From NCBI GenBank assembly GCA_903911905.1, contig CAIWFK010000834.1, forward strand, positions 1 through 44,637: a stretch of DNA of 44,637 nt, given 5' to 3'. The stretch is from an uncultured Myxococcales bacterium. GTDB taxonomy: Bacteria > Myxococcota > Myxococcia > Myxococcales > Myxococcaceae. Below, one piece after another: positions 40,263-44,637 of the stretch. The notes under the pieces are model-generated. The model worked only from the letters and a program-made list of their open reading frames with translations. It did not search any database and had not been told where the DNA came from. The translations under genes were made by a program, and so were the position numbers. Every line of letters starts with the position of its first letter. Position 1 is the stretch's first letter.

Positions 40263-42748
40263 CGCTCGTGCTTTCCCTGATGCTCACCTTCGCATTGGCC
40301 GGTTCGCCGACCCCGCGCGAAGTGCTGCAGGGCATCGACCAGCAGGAAACGCTGAACCTCGAGCTCGAGGCGCATTTCGACCAGGTCTGCAGCGCGCTCA
40401 AAGCGGGCCGGCACGACCTGAGCGGGCTGGTGGGCCCGGGCGTGCGCTTCCCCATCGACGAATTCGTCCAGGTCCCTTCGTGCTCGCTGCGTGCGCTGTC
40501 GGTCGGCAAGGTGGTCGACGACACCATCGCCCTGCGCGTGTTGTGGGACCTCGACGGCCGCGACGCGCGAGGGGCCCGCCGCTCGGTGCGAGCCGAGAGC
40601 GACGGCGAAGTCGTGCGCGAAGGCAAGGGCTGGAAGCTGAGCCGGCTCGACACGTCGAACGCCCATCGGGTCGAGCGCGATGCGCCGCGCTTCGTCGAGC
40701 GCGCCGCCGAGGCAGGGCTGGTGTTGCCTCAGGTGGTGACACCCATTTCGCCAGCGGCGTTCCTGTCGAGCGGGTTGGCGATTCGCGACGTCGACGGCGA
40801 TGGTATCGCCGACGTCTTCGTCATCGATCGCCAGACGCTGTATCTCTACCGTGGCAAGCCGGGCCTGCACTTCGCGCCGCCGGTAGCCATCGCCAGGACC
40901 GGTGGCGACACCATCTTGAGCGGCGTCTCGCTGGGCGACCTCGACGGCGATGGCGACCCCGACCTGGTGCTCACGACCTGGCGCGACCGGCCAGTACGTC
41001 TGTTCCGCAACGAGCACGGCACCTTCGTCGAGGCGGGCAAAGTTGGGCGCGGCGGGCAGCACCAGGGCACGGTGCTCAGCGACCTCGACGGCGACGGGAA
41101 GTTGGACCTGGCGGTGGTCAGCTACCCGCTGGGCTACGCGATTCCCTCGAGCTTCCTCAACGCCGACAACGGCGACCCGCCCGAGCTGTGGCTGGGCAAC
41201 GGCGACTTCACCTTTCACCAACTGCCTCTCCCCGCACGTGTCGCGAAGCACCATTGGAGCTTCGGCGGGGTGGCCGCCGACTTTCTCCATCGAGGCGGAA
41301 TGCAGCTCTACGTCTTCAACGACTATGGCGTGAAGGACCTCTACGTGCTCGACCGCGACGGCGGGGTCAGTGAGGTCTCGGCGCAGTACGGGCTCAACGA
41401 CCCGGGCGGCGGCATGAGCGCCGACCTGGGCGACGTCGACAACGACGATCGCGTCGACCTCTACGTCGCCAACATGTTCAGCAAGGCCGGAACCCGTATC
41501 GCCAACGGCGTCGGGGCCAGGGTGCCCGAGGCGACGCGCGACCTGGTCTCGAAGTTCGTGCGCGGCAACACGCTCTTCCTGGGTCAACCCGATGGCGGGT
41601 ACGCCGACCATGCGGTCGACCTCGAGGTGCACCGCGGGCTGTGGAGCTTCGCGTCGCTGCTGGCCGACGTCGACAACGACTCGCGGCTCGAGGTGCTCAT
41701 CGCCAACGGCTTCATCAGCGGGAAAAAACGAAAAGACCTTTGAAGTGTCTATTGGCGCCAGGTCCTGGCGCAATCAGTACTCTCGAGCAACCCCTCGCCG
41801 GCTGACGAGGCGCTGGCGCTGCCCCCGAGCAACATGACGGCGAGCAGCGAAGACAGCATGTCGGGCTTCGAGCCCAAGCGGCTCTTCGCGCGCGGCGCTG
41901 ACGGCCGGTTCGACGACTGCGCCTTCGTCGAGGGCTTCGACTCGCGCCTCGATGGCCGCAGCCTGGTGGCCGCCGACCTCGACGGTGACGGTGACCTCGA
42001 CCTGGTGATGACCACCCGCAACGGGCCGCACCTGCAGTTGTTCGAGAACGTGGGCGCGCCGGGCCAGGCCTTCGAGCTCGAATTGCACGCCGTGCACGGG
42101 CACCCCGAGGCCGACGGTACGGTGGTGCACGTGGAAGGGGTCGGCGCGTTCCCGGTGGTGCTCAACCGCGGGTACTCGAGCTCGACCGACCCTGCGGTGC
42201 ACGTCGGCCTGGGCACCCGGCAGAGCGCGCGGGTGCGGGTTCAGTGGCGCAGCGGCGTCACCGAAGACGTCGGGGTCGTCGCCGCAGGAGCGCGGGTGCG
42301 CGCGACGGAGGGCGCTGGCAAGGTCGAGCCGGTACGGGCGTTCACCGAAGGCCGTCGCCTTCCCGCGCGGCCGTTCCCCGCGAAGGTGAGCGACCTGCCC
42401 CTGCCCAGGGGGGAAGGCCCGACGGTGGTGCAGTTGTTCATGCAGTCGTGCAAGCCCTGCCGTGAAGAGGTGCCCGCGCTCAACGCGCTCTCGAAGAAGG
42501 GGAAGGTGCACGTGTTCGGTCTGGGGCTGCACGACGACAACGCGCTGCCGAAGGTGCGCGCGGCGATGAAGATGACCTACGAGGTCGCGCCGTTGCCCGA
42601 GCCGGTCGCCGAGGCCTTCGAGAGTGGTGGTGGTCTCGCGCTCCCCACGCTGCTGGTCTACGGCGCCGACGGGGTGTTGATGCGCGTCATCTCGGGCGCA
42701 GGCAACCTTCCGCCGGTGCTCGACGAGCTGAAGCTCGACGCTCGCTGA
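40259..42748 (+). CDS. secreted FG-GAP/ASPIC (CRTAC1-like) plus thioredoxin fusion with in-frame UGA
   Basis: GTG 40259 (GTGA overlap with the decarboxylase) begins a signal peptide (LVLSLMLTFALAG). An N-terminal domain of about 150 residues is followed by FG-GAP/VCBS calcium-binding blades (VRDVDGDGIADVFV-like units: IRDVDGDGIADV, GDLDGDGDPDLV, SDLDGDGKLDLA, GDVDNDDRVDLY). Codon 495 is UGA (41741-41743), after SGKKRKDL. The same frame continues SVYWRQVLAQSVLSS, a conserved element of this family, then another blade (ADLDGDGDLDLVMTT), an ASPIC/UnbV-like region (HVGLGTRQSARVRVQW) and a TlpA-like thioredoxin domain with CKPC (731-734). Full length would be 829 residues. A strong hairpin follows the UGA. 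It is either a selenoprotein or a nonsense-mutated gene; a downstream restart at ATG 41834 would lack a signal. Confidence 0.65.
41751..41774 (+). promoter_or_regulatory. candidate SECIS-like hairpin downstream of UGA 41741-41743
   Basis: Counting the U of UGA as 1, bases 11-20 (AUUGGCGCCA) pair with 26-34 (UGGCGCAAU) with one bulged G, giving nine pairs. The five-base apical loop is G21-G22-U23-C24-C25. The loop has G in its first two positions and starts 17 bases after the UGA, within the 16-37 window of bacterial SECIS models as I recall them. The fdhF element of E. coli has loop G23-U24. Confidence 0.45.
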
Positions 42749-42787
42749 AGCATGGGCCATCGCCCCCGGCCGTGATGAAGTGCGCCC

Positions 42788-44284
42788 ATGCGTCGACTGG
42801 CCTTCGTGACCTCGTTCCTCGTGGCCTGCAGCGCCTTCGCGCAGACGAAGCCTGCGCCGGGTGGCTACACGCCGTCGGTGACGTACCAGTTGCTCGACGT
42901 GGCGCTCGACGCCACGGCGACCGAAATCGAACGGGTCGGAGCACGGCCCACCATCAACTCGCGCGAGCTCTTCCTGGCCACCGCGGCGCTCTACGACGCG
43001 TGGTCGCTCTACGACGCCGACGCGCAGCCCTCGCACCTCAGCGGCGTGGCCCGTCGCCCGGTCAACGAGCGCACCGACGAGGCGCGGGCTCGCGCGATGA
43101 CTGCGGCTCTCGAGACGGTGTTGCTCGACCTCTACCCTTCGCAGAAGTCGCGGCTCGAGGCGGTCTTCGCGGCGCGCGGGCTCAAGGCCGCACCGGCGAA
43201 GGGCTCGCCCGAGGCGTGGGGCGTGGCGGTCGCGCAGGCCATCATCGGGCAGCACCAGCACGACGGCGCCAACCAACTGGGTGACGAGCGCGGCTCGAAT
43301 GGCACGCCGTACGCCGACTACACGTTCTACACGCCGGTGAATGGCCCGCAGAAGGTCATCGACGAAGACCGCTGGCAGCCCATTCCCTTCACGCTCGACT
43401 CGGGCGAGGTGGTGCGGCCCAATTTCCTGACGCCGCATTGGTACCGCGTGAAGCCGTGGGCGCTCGACTCGGCCTCGCAGTTCCGCCCGCCGCCCCCGCC
43501 GAAGTACGGCAGCGAGCAGCTCAAGCAGGAGGTGGACGAGGTGATGGCGCTCAACGCGAACCTCACCGCCGAGCAGAAGGCCACGGTCGAGTTCATGCGC
43601 GACGGCCCGCGCTCGACGGGGCAGTCGGGGCACTGGCTGCGCTTCGCCCAGGCCGTGTCACGTCGTGACCAGAACGACCTGTCGCGCGACGCGAAGCTCT
43701 TCTTCGCGGTGGGAGCGGTGTGCTTCGACGCCTTCATCGCCGCGTGGGACGCCAAGCGCTACTACGACTCCTCGCGCCCGTGGACGCTGGTGCGGGTCAT
43801 GTACAAGGGCCAGAAGGTGCGCGGCTGGCTGGGGCCCGGCCAGGGCGTGGGGCTCATTCCCGCCGAGCAGTGGGCGCCGTATTCGCCGGCCTCGTTCGTG
43901 ACGCCGCCCTTTCCCGGGTACGTCAGCGGGCACAGCACGGTCAGCGGCGCGGCGGCGCGGGTGCTCACGTTGTTCACCGGCTCGGACCGCTTCGATGACG
44001 AAGACGCGCGGCGCGCCGGGCAACTGACCGAGAAGGGCGCCACCCACGCGGCGATGCAGTCGGTCGACGGCAAGCCTTCGACTGCCAGCGAGAAGAGCTG
44101 CGACGTGGTGTTGCCGTTGCCCACCTTCACCGCGACCGCGGCGATGGCGGGGTGGTCGCGCGTGCTGGGCGGGTACCACATTCAAGCCGACAACCTGGCC
44201 GGCCTCGAGCTGGGGCGGAAGGTGGCCGATGCGGCGTGGCCGAAGCTGGAAGCGCGCTTCGGCGTGAAGAAGAAGAAGAACTAG
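42788..44284 (+). CDS. secreted vanadium-haloperoxidase-like (PAP2-fold) protein
   Basis: A 498-residue protein with a signal peptide ([15 protein letters not shown]) and the complete PAP2/vanadium haloperoxidase signature: K-x6-RP (KRYYDSSRP, 323-331), [11 protein letters not shown] (SGH at 380-382) and SR-x5-H (SRVLGGYH, 457-464). Relatives are vanadium-dependent haloperoxidases and acid phosphatases. Its length and the spacing of the motifs fit the bacterial haloperoxidase-like group; whether it binds vanadate or acts as a phosphatase is not decided by sequence. ATG 42788 follows the fusion gene by 39 bp. The stop overlaps the convergent atpG stop in a CTAG tetranucleotide. Confidence 0.85.
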   Translation: MRRLAFVTSFLVACSAFAQTKPAPGGYTPSVTYQLLDVALDATATEIERVGARPTINSRELFLATAALYDAWSLYDADAQPSHLSGVARRPVNERTDEARARAMTAALETVLLDLYPSQKSRLEAVFAARGLKAAPAKGSPEAWGVAVAQAIIGQHQHDGANQLGDERGSNGTPYADYTFYTPVNGPQKVIDEDRWQPIPFTLDSGEVVRPNFLTPHWYRVKPWALDSASQFRPPPPPKYGSEQLKQEVDEVMALNANLTAEQKATVEFMRDGPRSTGQSGHWLRFAQAVSRRDQNDLSRDAKLFFAVGAVCFDAFIAAWDAKRYYDSSRPWTLVRVMYKGQKVRGWLGPGQGVGLIPAEQWAPYSPASFVTPPFPGYVSGHSTVSGAAARVLTLFTGSDRFDDEDARRAGQLTEKGATHAAMQSVDGKPSTASEKSCDVVLPLPTFTATAAMAGWSRVLGGYHIQADNLAGLELGRKVADAAWPKLEARFGVKKKKN

Positions 44285-44637
44285 CCCTTGAGCGCTTCGG
44301 CGCCCGAGACGATTTCCACCAGTTCCTTGGTGATCTGCGCCTGGCGGCTGCGGTTGTAGAACAGCGTCAGCGAGCCGATCATGTCACCGGCGTTGCGGGT
44401 CGCGTTCTCCATCGCGCTCATGCGGGCGGCGTGCTCGGCGGCGAAGCTCTCGAGCAGCGCGCGGTACACCTTCACCGCCACGGCCTGGGGCACCAGCTTC
44501 TCGAGCACCGACTGCGCGTCGGGCTCGTAGGTGAACTCACTGGTGGCGCCTTCGGCCTTCTTGGCGTCGAAGGGCAGCAACTGCACCGTGGTGGGCACCT
44601 GGGCGATGGCCGAGACGAACTCGTTGTACATCACGTA
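44281..44637 (-). CDS. atpG: ATP synthase F1 gamma subunit, C-terminal part
   Basis: The 118 visible residues are the C-terminal region of the gamma subunit, which forms the central rotor shaft. The conserved segment [20 protein letters not shown] followed by [20 protein letters not shown] and the ending VSGAEAL is diagnostic. Upstream, the sequence matches the globular domain with [21 protein letters not shown]. The gene runs off the window at base 44637, so the start and the other atp genes lie beyond. Its stop overlaps the haloperoxidase-like gene stop on the other strand. Confidence 0.95.
   Translation of the reverse strand, partial: YVMYNEFVSAIAQVPTTVQLLPFDAKKAEGATSEFTYEPDAQSVLEKLVPQAVAVKVYRALLESFAAEHAARMSAMENATRNAGDMIGSLTLFYNRSRQAQITKELVEIVSGAEALKG

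Overview
The window is GC-rich, densely coded DNA from a member of the Myxococcota. The evidence is a MYXO-CTERM-like sorting tail (9905-10375), a three-gene AglR/AglQ/AglS-type gliding-motor cluster (17710-19599), a 22-repeat cysteine-rich lipoprotein of the kind common in Myxococcus relatives (31312-34230), and many GTG starts and ATGA/GTGA start-stop overlaps. I saw no tRNA, rRNA, CRISPR array, insertion sequence or prophage module. The genus cannot be fixed from the sequence alone.

Layout. 1-4350 (minus): a GreA/B-like factor, a frameshifted TonB-like protein, a spacer with a degenerate ~30-bp dyad repeat, then a run DUF1232 protein -> beta-barrel protein -> APH-type kinase -> HopA1-like protein. 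4417-5746 (plus): PPK2 kinase and a membrane protein. 5888-11193: a cytochrome c, a DUF1444 protein (minus), a YjbQ protein, and an operon of YceI protein, haem-motif outer-membrane barrel, single-haem-motif MYXO-CTERM protein and dapD. 11325-12973 (minus): an Skp/OmpH-like chaperone and a membrane-anchored divergent beta-carbonic anhydrase. 13486-15173: a PATAN-like plus HDOD pair. 15194-17459 (minus): an MshEN-domain protein and a porin. 17710-19653: the proton-channel motor genes and a terminator. 19689-25360: DedA, LON-domain, ComEA-like, lipoprotein, ureohydrolase, LpxL-like acyltransferase and a broken ModA. 25851-30522: carboxylesterase, PQQ-type propeller lipoprotein, a broken DUF2199 gene and small proteins. 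30910-34230 (minus): SET-domain protein downstream of the Cys-rich lipoprotein. 34323-44284 (plus): quinone oxidoreductase, acyl-CoA ligase, His-tailed DMT transporter, PLP decarboxylase, an FG-GAP/thioredoxin fusion and a vanadium-haloperoxidase-like enzyme. The window ends in the 3' part of atpG.

The strongest unusual signal is a pair of secreted-protein genes (3407-4096 and 40259-42748). Each is interrupted by one in-frame UGA, and each UGA is followed at the classical bacterial SECIS distance by a hairpin whose apical loop contains G-U. In each, recoding the UGA would turn an odd number of cysteines into an even number of Cys+Sec. This is a testable selenoprotein hypothesis. The rival explanation is nonsense mutation or sequence error, and three other genes nearby are broken in ways that selenocysteine cannot explain (TonB frameshift, ModA amber codon, DUF2199 frameshift). 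Other notable items are the kinase/HopA1-like pair, known elsewhere as a split dehydratase in RiPP pathways; the three-gene envelope haem operon; the dyad-repeat spacers; and the SET protein encoded 3 bp after a giant Cys-rich lipoprotein.
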